From: Castanea sativa
Lineage: Eukaryota > Streptophyta > Magnoliopsida > Fagales > Fagaceae
Assembly (NCBI RefSeq): GCF_040712315.1
Contig: NC_134017.1
Span: 8,462,001-8,526,000, forward strand
DNA length: 64,000 nt
Direction of reading: 5' to 3'
Part shown: positions 12,541 to 25,459 of the stretch, in pieces
How positions within the stretch are numbered: position 1 is the first letter of the stretch
Layout: each line of letters opens with the position of its first letter
The notes under the pieces: model-generated
Told to the model about the DNA's origin: nothing
Database searches by the model: none
What the model saw: only the letters and a program-made list of their open reading frames with translations
Program-made: the position numbers and the translations under genes

Positions 12541-13770
12541 GGGATACACTTTCCTGATTTCATCATGAATTTTACTCAAGGAATTAACAAAACAATCAAT
12601 CATAATAGATACTATTTTTCCATTTACAGTTTGTGCTTGCTAAAATTAATCAAAACATGACCTAAGAGTTTTTTGGTTTCTTCCGAATCTAAATACATCA
12701 ATTCACAGCAATGATAATTCTGAATCCATTTTCTGCAAGTCAAGATCACATACCACCATACCTGCAGATCATTTGTATTTTTAAACTCTCAGCAAAGTCT
12801 GATGCCAAATTCCATGCCCACTATAGTTTCCTCATATGTAAATTTAACATACCTGTTATCAGAACAGCACTAAACCATCTTCTCACGTGAAGGGAATAAT
12901 CATATACCTGCCAATTTCAGACAGCCTCACTCATGCTGAGAGGTATTTTTTTTTTTTTGATAAGTCATGCTGAGAGGTATTTCAATCTCCAAAAGACAGT
13001 AACTTTTGCAGATTTGGAAGTCAATACCCGATACTTTCTAGTTTCTACAGCCACTGTAGGCTTCCCACCAAGATAAATATATTGTATTCAGAATGAAGAA
13101 AATAACTCAGAATCACCATGCAATCGGGCAGAAAGGTGAGAAACTGAATGATTGCTAGAATTGTTATCAATTAACCCATTTGAGGTGTGTGGGCTGAAAA
13201 TAATGAAGGAGAACATAACATGATGTGACCATGATCATAGAAGTTAAGAACTACTTCCCCTAAAACTTCTAAGATAGACCTTTAAATGCACGCATCAATT
13301 ACTCTTAGTGTAAAATATTGCTCCAACAGCAAAGTACAAAATAAAATGATTTCGCAAAGGGATGTACAAATTCAATATCACAGCTTGTCAAAGTCACACT
13401 CCTGCAGTTCTATATATTCAGAAACCTTTTTTAGTTCAAATCAATGAATTGAAAGCTAGAGAGAAAGCATAGAAATTACTAGATGAACTACATAAATTCT
13501 GAAAATTACGAAATAAAACAAGCAAGTCCACAGACGAAACATAAATATAACCCCAACACAGAGCAGCATACAGAAAACAAGAAATGAGTAAACAGAAATG
13601 TCGTCGAATTCAAATTACAAGGAATTTGTCCAAAATTTGGCTGTGCTGCCTTACAAGTTACAACTAAACTCCTTTCCTATCAAAGCTTACATAAGAATAT
13701 AACAGTTACTCATCTTAAACATTTCCTTGACCTACATCGAACAACAAGAAGCAAAACAAAAATAACAAAC
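12541..13770. repeat. 1.2-kb tandem duplication behind threonine synthase, proximal copy
   Basis: Direct copy of 11323-12535, ending about 50 bp before the threonine synthase stop codon, so this copy probably includes that gene's 3' UTR. It carries a small T-rich insertion at 12949-12964 that the distal copy lacks. Confidence 0.8.
12949..12964 (-). mobile_element. Micro-insertion: 16-bp retroposed tail with 18-bp target repeats
   Basis: A short T-run followed by GATAAG lies between two copies of TCATGCTGAGAGGTATTT (12931-12948 and 12965-12982). The paralogous position in the distal tandem copy (about 11702-11725) has the target once and no insert, so this is a real insertion. On the minus strand it reads as CTTATC followed by poly(A), like the extreme 3' end of a non-LTR element. 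Confidence 0.75.
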
Positions 13771-13818
13771 ACCAAAGCCAACCAACCCAAATAACAATGC
13801 TCAACAATCAATCATGCC

Positions 13819-15459
<1,641 letters not shown>

Positions 15460-15490
15460 TTAATGAGAGATGGGTTGTTGCATATAATGC

Positions 15491-15500
15491 ATTTATATAT
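15491..15500 (-). promoter_or_regulatory. Likely TATA box of threonine synthase
   Basis: The minus strand reads ATATATAAAT here, about 80 bp upstream of the start codon at 15414. The spacing leaves room for a short 5' leader of about 50 nt. It is inferred from sequence and position only. Confidence 0.45.
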
Positions 15501-15549
15501 GGAAAGTTGGAGGGTTTTTTAGGGATGTGGGGAGTCGACTGTGAATAAT

Positions 15550-16409
15550 TGTCAATTAGCTGATATGAGACCGAGACTTTAAAGATTCTCCCCCCAAAAA
15601 AAAAATCAAAAATTAATAAATATATTTTCAGAAAGGAAAAAACAAAGAAAGAAAAAGAATTTTGTTGTAAGTGAAAATAATTTTTCTCATTTTCTTGTAT
15701 ATAGTAGACGAGTAGTAGTAGTAGGGGAAAAAATTAAAATATAAAAAGGGGTTAAAGGAAAATTATCTCTTAACTTTCAAATAAACTTGTTTTCAGATGA
15801 AAACAACTCTATCTTAAGTGAAACTAAATAAGAAAAACAACTCTATTTCAAATATCAAGTAAACTAAATAAGAAAAGTTAATATATTATTTTTTAACTCA
15901 TTTTAAAGTTACTACCAAACATAAAAAAATAAAATAATTTGTTAGAAAATGTTTTTTGAAAAATGATTAATTTTTTTAGAAAATGTTAATATTGATACAA
16001 ACAGAGAGTTAACTTTTAATAATTTTGTGGATATTAAAAATAAATTGAAAGTTTTGAATGGAAAAATATAATCTATATATTATTAATTTACTTATGACAT
16101 CTCATATTTAAAATTAGCACCTATATTTCTTTGTATATATAGTAGTGTACATATGGCACCTCATTTGTAAAAGACACCTCTATTTTAAATCAATTGGAAA
16201 TATTTTATTTAACAGTTCAGTATTTTTTTTATTTTAACTTAACTGTGTACATGATACTGCATCACATCAAATGTATGTTTAAATTTAATTTGAACCATAA
16301 AATGAATTATGAATTTATTTTAAATGGAAAGGATATATGTCTCGTGTGACTAAGATTTTGGAATACAATCATTTCTATTTCAAGTCTTCTCTATTTCATT
16401 CATTATATG
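15550..16409. other. Gene-free AT-rich spacer upstream of threonine synthase
   Basis: No coding signal was recognised. It contains short A/T runs and fragments resembling the ends of TIR elements (TTAGAAAATGTTTTTTGAAA). Confidence 0.5.
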
Positions 16410-16413
16410 ATTA

Positions 16414-16621
16414 AGAGGGCGTTTGGATTGCGCAAACGCATGTCCACATCTAAGTTTTTTTTTTTTTTTTACGCGCATCTGTCACTGTTCATTGGCCATG
16501 AACAGTGATTTTAGGCCAATGAACAGTAATTTTTGGCATGAGCAGTATTTTTTACACATTTAAAAATTATTTTGCTACAGTGTTTTCAGTTTTCAACAAT
16601 AAGTTCTATCCAAACAGACCC
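16414..16621. mobile_element. Harbinger-like MITE, member 1
   Basis: The left end reads GGGCGTTTGGAT and the right end ATCCAAACAGACCC, inverted to each other, with TTA on the left and TAA on the right. The interior has the palindromic CACTGTTCAT/ATGAACAGTG motif. Its right arm, complemented, matches the left arm of the element at 17406 over about 60 bp, so both belong to one family. Confidence 0.65.
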
Positions 16622-16686
16622 TAAGATTAGATATAAATTGTGATATTTTGAATTATTTGAATTTGATTAGATTGGATTGGTTTCTC

Positions 16687-16705
16687 AACAAAAAAAAAAT
16701 TAGAT
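16687..16705 (+). mobile_element. Micro-insertion ending in poly(A)
   Basis: A short TTTCTCAAC plus A-run sits between ATTAGATTGGATTG and ATTAGATTAAATTG (two mismatches), a probable target-site repeat. The TTTCTCA-poly(A) end is like that of the SINE at about 20175-20386. Confidence 0.4.
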
Positions 16706-17405
16706 TAAATTGTTAAAATGTGTGTTATGCAAACTTGTGTTCAATCTCATATCATATACATTACTAGGTACATCTTGGATTTATAAGTTCCTTTTGGAGT
16801 GTAAACATATACGTAGCTAACACCATCCTCATGTTGCTAAAGTTTAATTTGAACTATGAAATAGATCCATTTCAGTATAATCATTTTCCTAAGAGTCTAA
16901 AATTTTTAAAATAATAGAGTCTAAAATTTTTTTAAATAATTTGAGCTTGACTATCATTAATAAATGGGATCTCAAAAAAAAAGTACAAATGCCGTAAAAT
17001 CTAAAGAACTAGTTTAATAATGAATTTTTTTGTTATTTTAAGAAATATTTTTATAGGTTTTCACTTTTCACTGAGATATATCAGATAATAATTTTATAAG
17101 AAATCTTTATGGATTTACTTTTGGTTTTGTTTTTAGTGCCCAAAAGTGCACACACTGACACACCGTGGTAGGGAATTTGGATAAGAACGGTGGGAGAGCA
17201 TGTGAGAAGAATTAAAAAATATATATATATTTGATTACCAAAATTTTGTAATAGATAAATAGTTGTGTTACCTTTTACGTAGTTGGTTTTTTTTTTTTTT
17301 TTTGGGACCTTTACATTTTACATAATTGTTAGTGTAGCTTCCCACACCCAATCATCCGACTGGAATGGCCCAATGATCCACAAAGAAAGTGTGAATTGGT
17401 CCTTA

Positions 17406-17745
17406 GGTCCGTTTGGATAGAGCTTATTACTGAAAATTGAAAACTGAAAATTGAAAACACTGTAGCAAAATAATTTTTAAATGTGTGAATAGTACCGTGG
17501 GACCCATTTTTAATAAAAAAAAATTCTGTAAAGTGAAGTTTGTGGGTCCCAGGAACAGTACACGGGACCCACAAATGTGCTGAAAGTCAGCAAAATGCGG
17601 CTACTGTTCATGCACAGTAACATGAACAGTAGCCTTGTCCCCCCTGACCCGTGCTGCTGCAGCAGAAGAAGAAGAAAAAAAAAAAAACAAAACAAAACAA
17701 AAAACTCAAACGCAGACGCAGAAGAAACTGTATCCAAACTCAGCC
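17406..17745. mobile_element. Harbinger-like MITE, member 2
   Basis: A 340-bp element from GGTCCGTTTGGATA to TATCCAAACTCAGCC, with TTA on both sides (17403-17405 and 17746-17748). The interior contains GGGACCCA/TGGGTCCC and ACTGTTCATG motifs. The paralogous block near 10766 reads CATTAGTG without the element. Confidence 0.75.
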
Positions 17746-18206
17746 TTAGTTTCCTTTAGGATTTTATAAGGAAACCTTTTTTTTAATTTTTTAGAAGATT
17801 TATAAAGAAACTTAATATAATGGAATGAGTAAATTATAAAGAAATTTAATAAAATGAAATAAACATAAAGAATTGAATGAAATACAATGGAATGGAATGA
17901 AATAGAGCAGAATGAATGAAATTAAACTAACATCTTTAGAAGTTCTAAAAGAAAAATAGTAGAAACAAAATTGAATGTATATAACTTTATTTGTAAGTTA
18001 AAAAATATATATATACATATATATATATATATAAATTGTTTTATAACAACATATCTATTATACCTATTCTCAGCAAAAAAATTATACCTATTCTTTTACA
18101 AAAAGAACAAACTAGTTGAGCATGATCAAGACTTCTGTGATTTCAATTTTGCAAAGCTGGTTAAATCTTTTAAGGCCAAGTTTAAATATAAATATATCAG
18201 TGGGGT

Positions 18207-18240
18207 TTTTTTTTTTTTTTAGGGGGGGGGGGGGGGGGGG
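18207..18240. repeat. Homopolymer junction T14 then G19
   Basis: A run of T is followed by a single A and 19 consecutive G (18222-18240), then ACGCG. Such a poly(G) run is rare in this AT-rich sequence and may be a G-quadruplex former or an assembly or sequencing weakness. Confidence 0.7.
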
Positions 18241-18542
18241 ACGCGTTTATCTGAAGAAAGTATACGGTATAGTTGTATACCCACCTTAGGGTCATATCAT
18301 GGGTTTAAATTTACAATTTCTGAACGAGGTCAAACCTATGTACAAAGCCACCTGAATCCAAATGTGAATATCAGCATTTTTAGCCAACATATTTCAAGGG
18401 AAGCTTAATTAAGATTAGAAATGGTAAAATTTAGGTGTAGTTCTTTCGGTGAAATACATTAGATTATTTGATTAAATTTAAATACATTTAAAAATAATAA
18501 TAATTGTGTTTATGTTTCATTAATCAATACAATCATGTATTT

Positions 18543-18560
18543 TTTTCTCAAAAAAAAAAA
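18543..18560 (+). mobile_element. Micro-insertion TTTCTC-poly(A) with 16-bp target repeats
   Basis: The perfect direct repeat ATACAATCATGTATTT (18527-18542 and 18561-18576) flanks an 18-bp insert ending in an A-run. It looks like a minimal, 5'-truncated SINE tail. Confidence 0.65.
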
Positions 18561-18796
18561 ATACAATCATGTATTTAAATTAATTTATAATTAAAGACTT
18601 GTATCATTTTTTTGGGTAATAAAAAAACTATATCAAAATTTTACCCACAAAGGAATATCAATATCAAAACACTCTCAAAGCCACTTGAAGAATGTCATTA
18701 ATCACTCTTGAAAAATGATAACGGTGAGAAATCACAAGATTTCTACCAATTTCATTAGCCGTGATGCTAGTCTTTTGGCTCATTTACAAGTTCTTA

Positions 18797-20068
18797 GAGC
18801 ATCCACATTCATTTATCCTAATTCTATCATATTTTACCATTCAAAAAGCTACTTTATCAATTATACAATACAATTTTACAATACCTTAACATCCAATATT
18901 TTATTTTACCATACTACACATTAAAATAATATAAAAATAATAGTATAAAATATTTCTCAATTCTCTAAATTCTCTCTCTGATCTTTATATCTCTTACTCT
19001 GTCAACCTTCTTTCAGTTACACCACCACCATCATCCACCTTCTCTCAGTCACACCACCACCACCATCCACCATACACCTTCTCAATCACACCACCCACTT
19101 CTGCTAAGCAAAATCCAAAAACTAGAAACCAAAAATCATTCACAAACCAGAAACCATCGTTCTAAATCTAAATCAAAACCGAAAACCCACTACCGACCCA
19201 CGCCGCCGTTGCACCACTAACCCACGCCCACATCAGTCACAAACCCACCACCGCCAGAAACCCACACAACTTGCCGATCTCCATCGGTGAAAACCCAAAT
19301 CACTCACCAATCTTTGATCTTCGATCCAAATCAAAACAAAAAACCCATGCCGCCGCTGCACCACCTGACCCATGCCCACATCAGTCACAAACCCACCACT
19401 GCCAGAAACCCACTCCTACACAAATCACAACCCACCTGACCCACACAAACCACGCGACCCAACCGCCGCTGGGTAGCTCAATTTTGTTGAAGCTTGAAGG
19501 AAGTAGATTCGCGCGCTGGGAAGCTTGAAGGAGGTTGATTTTGTCGGTTTGAAGAGAGAGGGTCATCTACACATGCAAGAACGTCGGTTTGAAGAGGGTC
19601 ATCGGAGCACCAATGCCTCGTCGGTTGAGTGAATCGGTAAAGGGATTGGAGCACCGATACCTCGTCGGAATCACTATCAGAGAGAAAGAGTCATCGGCAA
19701 GAGAGAAGCATCTAACTTATCGGAGAGAGAGGGGCATCGGAGAGAGAGGGGCATCGGAGAGAGTCTTGGGTCTGAAGAGAGTAGAGAGCAATTGAGAAAG
19801 AGAGAAGGAAGAGAGAGAAAATAGGAGAAATAATGAGAGAGGAGAGAGAAATTCGCGAGTAAATAAACAGGAGGAGAGAGCATTAAAAAATTATTTTTTT
19901 TATCCTATTTAGCTACAGTACCATCTTATATTTACGATGGTACTGTAGCTATATAGCAAAAAATATTTGGCCTTTTCCAATTTGCCATTTTCATTGCTGA
20001 GCAGTTTTTTAGTCTAAATGCCAAATGCACCTTACATTTGGCATAGACCACACTCACTGCTGATGCTC
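18797..20068. mobile_element. Non-autonomous 1.27-kb TIR element
   Basis: The left tip GAGCATCCACATTCA and the right tip (complement) GAGCATCAGCAGTGAG are inverted; TTA flanks both sides (18794-18796 and 20069-20071). The interior is a C/A-rich, then GA-rich compositional island (about 19000-19880) with CCACC-type repeats; open frames there are low-complexity and not convincing genes. No transposase is seen. It is absent from the paralogous block near 11085-11225. Confidence 0.6.
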
Positions 20069-20174
20069 TTACATAGTTACACACAATGTTGTATAAATCT
20101 CTCGTGGAGATGATGCTTCCAAGGGCGAAATAGATGTATAATTCATAGTTTTAATTAAATGTAATTATGACGTT

Positions 20175-20386
20175 AAGTTGAAAAAATAATTAAGAGTCTT
20201 GTAATTCAGTGACATTATTCAATCTTCTTTATAAGAAAAAGTCACTTGTAATCAAATAAGAGATCTGGGGTTCTATCTATCTCTGCCTACACTAAAAATC
20301 AATTAGTGTATTGGTTTGATAATAAAGAGCAATTATCAAGAGCAAACATTATAAGTTAAAACTTTCTCTCTCAAAAAAAAAAAAGA
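20175..20386 (+). mobile_element. tRNA-derived SINE
   Basis: A-box-like TAATTCAGTGAC near 20196, an internal GAGATCTGGGGTTCTATC near 20260, then GCCTACAC..GGTTTGATAATAAAGAGC and the tail CTCTCTC-poly(A) ending about 20386. The 3' half is clearly related to the minus-strand SINE at 24241-24401. The 5' boundary is approximate. Confidence 0.6.
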
Positions 20387-21051
20387 TCCAACAATGTTTA
20401 TTGAATCAAGAGTATGGAAGTGATATGCTTTCCTATATTAAAGGTATATATAATATATGGTAGTAAATTTTATTTTTTCATATCCAACAATGCTTATTGA
20501 ACCACACCAAGGATCCCAATCAGGTAGGAGGGTGGCGAACAAGCTGAAATTCACCAAGTCAAAACCTACAAGAATTGAACAACCTCTAAGTTCTAATTTT
20601 CGGACCAGCAAGTGGAGTTGATAAAGGCACTTCGAAGGTTAAATCAATAGAATGAACTTTATTGGAAAACCGCAAAGTAATGAAGTTCATAGTCTTTAGG
20701 ATCCATTTGGTATTATTGTTTAAACGACAGTTTTTGTTGTTTAAACACCACAGCACTTATTTTTATAATATTTTTTTACCTACACGTATTTTTATAATAT
20801 TTAAACAATGTTACTAAAAATCTCTTAGGCCAAATTTTTTCATAGAAGTGTTGAAGTGAGGTTGCCACATGGAAGCGGGTTTGAGTCAAACTTTTGTGGG
20901 CTAGATGTTGGCCTTGGTGCTTGTTTAGGGGCCCATTAGGCTTGGGCTTTGCAACTGTAAAGTCATGTGTATTGGAGGAGATACCTCAAATCCAATTTAT
21001 TATGTAGTACACGTTATGTCCCATTTTGAAAAATTGTTATCAATGTTTATT

Positions 21052-21065
21052 CTTTTTTTTGATAA
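21052..21065 (-). mobile_element. Micro-insertion, poly(T)GATAA with 16-bp target repeats
   Basis: Perfect repeats GTTATCAATGTTTATT (21036-21051 and 21066-21081) flank C-T8-GATAA. The insert has the same GATAA end as the insertion at 12949-12964. Confidence 0.65.
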
Positions 21066-21411
21066 GTTATCAATGTTTATTTTAAGTATTCGTTTGGAAT
21101 AGTTTAAATTCATTGGTTTATTTTACTTCAAAATAAATTGGATATAAGTATATATGCGTTTTGAAAAACATGAGACATTAAAAAGTTGTGTGTATATGTA
21201 CACAAGGAAAAGTGAATGAAATTTTATTATAAAGACATATCGTAAATTCCACTAAAACCCATTGTATTTTTCACAGACTATTACAATAAGTTATATCCAT
21301 TTGAAACCTCTTGCCATCAAAGTAATCTCAAACAGAGGAAAGGAGAAACTAAAAAAGGGTTAAATTTTGGAGCTAAGTAGGAATTTTATGCACGTTCAAG
21401 AGGCAAAGGTT

Positions 21412-21430
21412 TTTTTTTTTTTTGGAAAGG
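21412..21430 (-). mobile_element. Micro-insertion, poly(T)GGAAAGG with 14-bp target repeats
   Basis: AAGAGGCAAAGGTT (21398-21411) and AAGAGCCAAAGGTT (21431-21444) flank a T-run plus GGAAAGG. Confidence 0.55.
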
Positions 21431-22352
21431 AAGAGCCAAAGGTTAGAAATAGATTATAATATCGAGTTGAGTATTTGCTCGGCATGTAAATTTTTATTCA
21501 AAAGTTGGCAAAATTTCGTGAATGTTAAGCAAGTTTGCTGGGAAAACTTTTTATTTTCGCTTTCCAAATTAGTTTCGTGCACACAAGCTTAAGGCTTAAT
21601 TTCATTTGTAATCTAACCCACTAAGAACGAGAAAAAAAAAAAAAAATCATTTTGGAATCCAATTTATTTCCCCCCCAAACAAGGCATAAAATATTGCTGT
21701 GAGGAAACTAAAAGACGTAAATAACCTTCGCTGGCACATTGTCTCTCCGATGAGATCTATGTCTGACCGATTGGATTTCGGGCCAGTTTTGGAAATCCGG
21801 CGGAATGGCAATATGGCATCAAAATTTCCTCCAAGGACAATATTCCTTTGAATTTCGTTCCCAGCCAAGTTGAAAATTAAAAAATGAAGAAATAAAATAT
21901 AGCAAAAGCCAGCAAAGATGGACAAATAGGCATATAGCCCTTTGTCTTGTCGTGAAAGGTTTTGAAATTCATGCCATACAAAATATGAAATTATTAACCA
22001 TGATATCACTCTGTAATTACTAATTACAGTTCTGAATTCTGAAATCTATATATTAAAAAAATCAATTTCCACCTTTTTTATGGGTAGTTCATAATTCTCC
22101 CACAAAATTATAAATTGAACAATGTCTTTTAAATTGTTGAAAATGAGCAAATACCCCTACTATTAGTTAAACGATTAATACATAACATAATTATTTGTTT
22201 CATGGAATATTCTACAATTAAATTTAAAAAAAATATGCTCTTGAGGGGGAATTGCAAATGAGGTAATAGTTAAGACTTTAATAGGTGCAAATGAACCAAC
22301 ATATAAAAGGGGAAAATATAATTTACCGTATATTTAATATGTTTAAATACTA

Positions 22353-23344
22353 TTGCTCAGTTTGTTTCAGCATCAATGTTTTTTGAAAAATGGTTCATTT
22401 TCCAAATAAAATTTTTTAGAAAACTATATCATTTTTCAGTGTTTGGTAACGATCTTGTAAATAAGCTTGAGAATATTTTCTAGTGATTGGTATGCAAATT
22501 CTTATTTTTATTTTTTATCTTTCTTGTGTAATTTAAAACGTGTGTATTATGTAAACCAACTAATGTAATCAATATAAATAATAATAAAAAACCAAGAATG
22601 AATTTGGTTTTCATACCAAAATTTTGACAATAGATACAATCAAAATTAGTTATCAAATTTTCATGATCTCTATCACTCATCTTGCTCATATATATGAACA
22701 AGAACGTCCACACACACACAGACACACACACACATATATATATCAACCATTTGTCTATATACATAAAATTGACAGAGGAATACATCTTTAATAAGTACAA
22801 ATAACAATAACTTTTAATTGTCTAAACTTTTAATTGTCTACTCTTTTTGTTGGTACACTAATTGTCTACTATGGTCAACCACAAGTCTTTTATTTACTCA
22901 AAATTATGTATTTATATAATGTATCTACATAATATATCATCACTACATAGTATCTACATAATGTATCTGTCAACAAAAAAGATTATTCTATGTAAAAGCA
23001 ATTTAGAGCCATATAGGTACTATGTTTAAAATTTTTGTCTTTTACTTCATTCATTCATTCATTCTTTCTTCTTTTTTATTTTTTTAGTACTTTTATGTGC
23101 AAAAAAAAAAAACCTCTACCTGGAATCCATCAAACCAAAAATTTATTAGAAAAAAAATAAAATTAAGTTTGAAATTCAAAGTAAAGAATTAGGATTTTGG
23201 TAGAAATGAATGAAATAATTATCGTTGCAAATATGTTATCTTTTGCAAGTTGGTAGAGAGAAATGAAATAATTACTGAGCAATGAGGGAAAAAAATCTAA
23301 TTAGAGAACTGTGTTATAAAGGGGAAGAGAAATATGGAGAGAGA

Positions 23345-23376
<32 letters not shown>

Positions 23377-23652
23377 TCTATGGAAGAGGAGAGACTAGAG
23401 TTAGTGACAGTGAGGGTATGAGGAAAGAAAAAGAAAAGAGAAGAGAGAAAGGTGAGAGAGCGTACCGTGAGAGAGAAATTGTTTTCCAATTTTTTTTTTT
23501 GAAAACAACCTATAAAAAATAAGCCTTATTTTTATTAGAATTTTCCATTGACTAAAGATAGTTTTCTGTTAACTAGTTTTTTTTGTGCTACCAAACACTG
23601 GAAAACGTGAAAAACTATCTTTACAGAAAGTTTTCCAACAAAACAAACAGAG
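22353..23652. mobile_element. Possible 1.3-kb TIR element with microsatellites
   Basis: The left end GCTCAGTTTGTTTCAGC and the right end (complement) GCTCTGTTTGTTTTGTTGG are inverted, followed on both sides by related TTTTTGAAAAATGG / GGAAAACTTTCTG stretches. Target repeats are not clear. The interior has a (CA)n/(TA)n tract at about 22706-22745 and a (GA)n tract at about 23337-23375, and no convincing gene. Confidence 0.45.
23337..23375. repeat. (GA)n microsatellite
   Basis: About 20 GA units with two interruptions; the antisense open frame through it is a low-complexity artefact. Confidence 0.85.
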
Positions 23653-23981
23653 CGTATAAGAATTTATTATAATACTTGTTATATTTACACCCATCATTAG
23701 AATCTTGTCTTATTATATTTTTTTTAGGGTAAAACTTAAGAATAGTATTTAGGTGTTGTTCCTTAGATTCTTCTTGTTAGTATTGTATCTAAATATTGTC
23801 ATTTTCTTTAAATAATACAATTAATTACTTCATAAACAATTACAATCATAATAAATATATATTAATAAGTATCATACTTATCAACTTTCATATTTAAAAA
23901 AATAATAATAAAACATAGAGAATATTGTATTTATGGTGAACTTTTCTGTATATTGTATAAGTTACTAACTATTCATCAATA

Positions 23982-24013
23982 CTTTCCCCACAAAAAAAAA
24001 AAAAAAAAAAAAT
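23982..24013 (+). mobile_element. Micro-insertion CTTTCCCCAC-poly(A) with 13-bp target repeats
   Basis: Perfect repeats CTATTCATCAATA (23969-23981 and 24014-24026) flank a 32-bp insert that ends in an A-run of about 20. Confidence 0.65.
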
Positions 24014-24240
24014 CTATTCATCAATAATTAGCAATATTATTTTTGACTAGTTAGTAACTTGTGCAATAAATAGGAAAGTTCGACAAAAATATAATATTCT
24101 CCATCTTCGTTTTTTTTCTTTTTTTTCCTGAATATGAAAGTTGATAATTATGATACTTATTAGCATGTATTTATTATAATTGTGTTTGTTTGTGAAGTAA
24201 CTTATTATATTATTTAAACAGAATGTGATGTGGCATGATT

Positions 24241-24401
24241 TTTTTTTTGAGATAATTTCAACCTATGACGTCCGCTCTTGATGATAGTTTTTTATTATCA
24301 GACCAAGACACCAATTGGTTTTTGATGTAGACATGGATTAAATCCTAGATCTCTTCTTCAACTATCAAAAACTTTACCAGTTGAGCTAATTGAAACTCAC
24401 A
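24241..24401 (-). mobile_element. tRNA-derived SINE with target-site duplication
   Basis: On the minus strand it starts GTGAGTTTCAATTAGC, has a good pol III A box TAGCTCAACTGG (24378-24389) and a worn B box GGATTTAATCC (near 24335-24345), then GTCTTGGTCTGATAATAAAA, and ends TTATCTC-poly(A). The flanks GATGTGGCATGATT (24227-24240) and GATGTGACATGATT (24402-24415) are target repeats with one mismatch. It is related to the plus-strand SINE at 20175-20386. Confidence 0.85.
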
Positions 24402-24415
24402 GATGTGACATGATT

Positions 24416-25418
24416 CTAATGGAATGTAAATATGAGAAGTTTTATAAGAAATCATTATAGTTTCTAAACATATTTAAAAAGAAAGGTAAAAGCCAGTCCC
24501 TCTTTATCTATTGTTTTATTTGTAGTTTTCTCCTCTTAACTATTAAGTCATTTGCAATTCCCCCCCTTAAGAGTATATATTTTACTAATTTCATTGGGGA
24601 GTATAAAATTCAAAGGATGCTGTAATGAGTTGATGGTTTTAACCAACAATAAAGGGGTCGTTGCTCATGTTCAATAGTTAATTGGGGATATTGCTTAATT
24701 TTATAGTTTAGACGGAGAATTATGAGCTATCACAAGGATAAAGGAAGGACAATGCCTTTTTCCTATTATTTTTTTTAGTAATTGATATATAGATAGCTCA
24801 ACTTGTAAAAGCTATAAAATGGTTTTTTGTTTGGGCCAACAAATGAGCTTGAGACTTTCAACAAACAAATCATATGTGCATCATTCAAACATGTACTTAA
24901 CTTACAAATAAAATTAAATATTAACAATAAAATATAGAAGAGGAGTATAATTTTTAGCACGTTATTTGATAGCCACCATGCATTACGTGCTTCATTTGGT
25001 GTATCAAACTCATCATTACTTTATATAGCAAATCTAGAATGTCTTTTTTGATATATAGAGTTGTCAACTTAAGGCCTCATTTGATTTCCTTTATTTATTT
25101 CTTTTCGACTCCCTTTATTGTGACCAAACAAATGCTCTTTTAAGTCAAAATATGTATTTTTGGATTCTGTCGGTAAATTTATTTTATTTGTTGCACAAAG
25201 TTAAATTAAAAAGCGCATTTTTGGAAAAAAAAAAGAAGGATGATGCTTTTTCAAAAGGTGTTATTTGTACAAATTTTAGTAAAAGTCATTTTTGCTCACA
25301 AAAAAAAAAAAAAAACACTTAAGACACGTCACTAAAAAACAAAAAAACTATTTTTATTTAAAATTAAGGTAATTAAGCTTTGTTAATTTTAGTTAGCTCA
25401 ACTTATAAAAGTTATATA

Positions 25419-25459
<41 letters not shown>

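Larger units (their letters stand above)
17230..20440. repeat. Duplicated block, copy 2, expanded by insertions
   Basis: Collinear with 10430-11345 (anchors listed there) but about 3.5 times longer. The extra length comes from a MITE (17406-17745), AT-rich DNA (about 17750-18120), a micro-insertion (18543-18560), a 1.27-kb TIR element (18797-20068) and a SINE (about 20175-20386). Copy 1 serves as the empty site for each. Confidence 0.6.
20441..22352. other. Gene-poor spacer with two micro-insertions
   Basis: No recognised gene. A minus-strand open frame of 120 codons (21647-22009) is the only sizeable one; its predicted protein is hydrophobic at the start and unlike any family I know. A region around 20700-20830 resembles a worn MITE end (GGATCCATTTGGTA). 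Confidence 0.45.

Noticed and set aside
18001..18033. Possible regulatory TATA cluster
   Set aside because: Plain (AT)n microsatellite with no gene downstream.
19271..19883. Open frames rich in His/Pro/Thr and in Arg/Glu inside the 1.27-kb TIR element
   Set aside because: Low-complexity translation of CCACC and GAGAGA repeats, with no domain.
23301..23522. Ser/Leu and Arg/Glu open frames on both strands
   Set aside because: Products of the (GA)n microsatellite.
24335..24389. Possible tRNA gene (A and B boxes)
   Set aside because: No cloverleaf or acceptor stem; the boxes belong to the SINE promoter.
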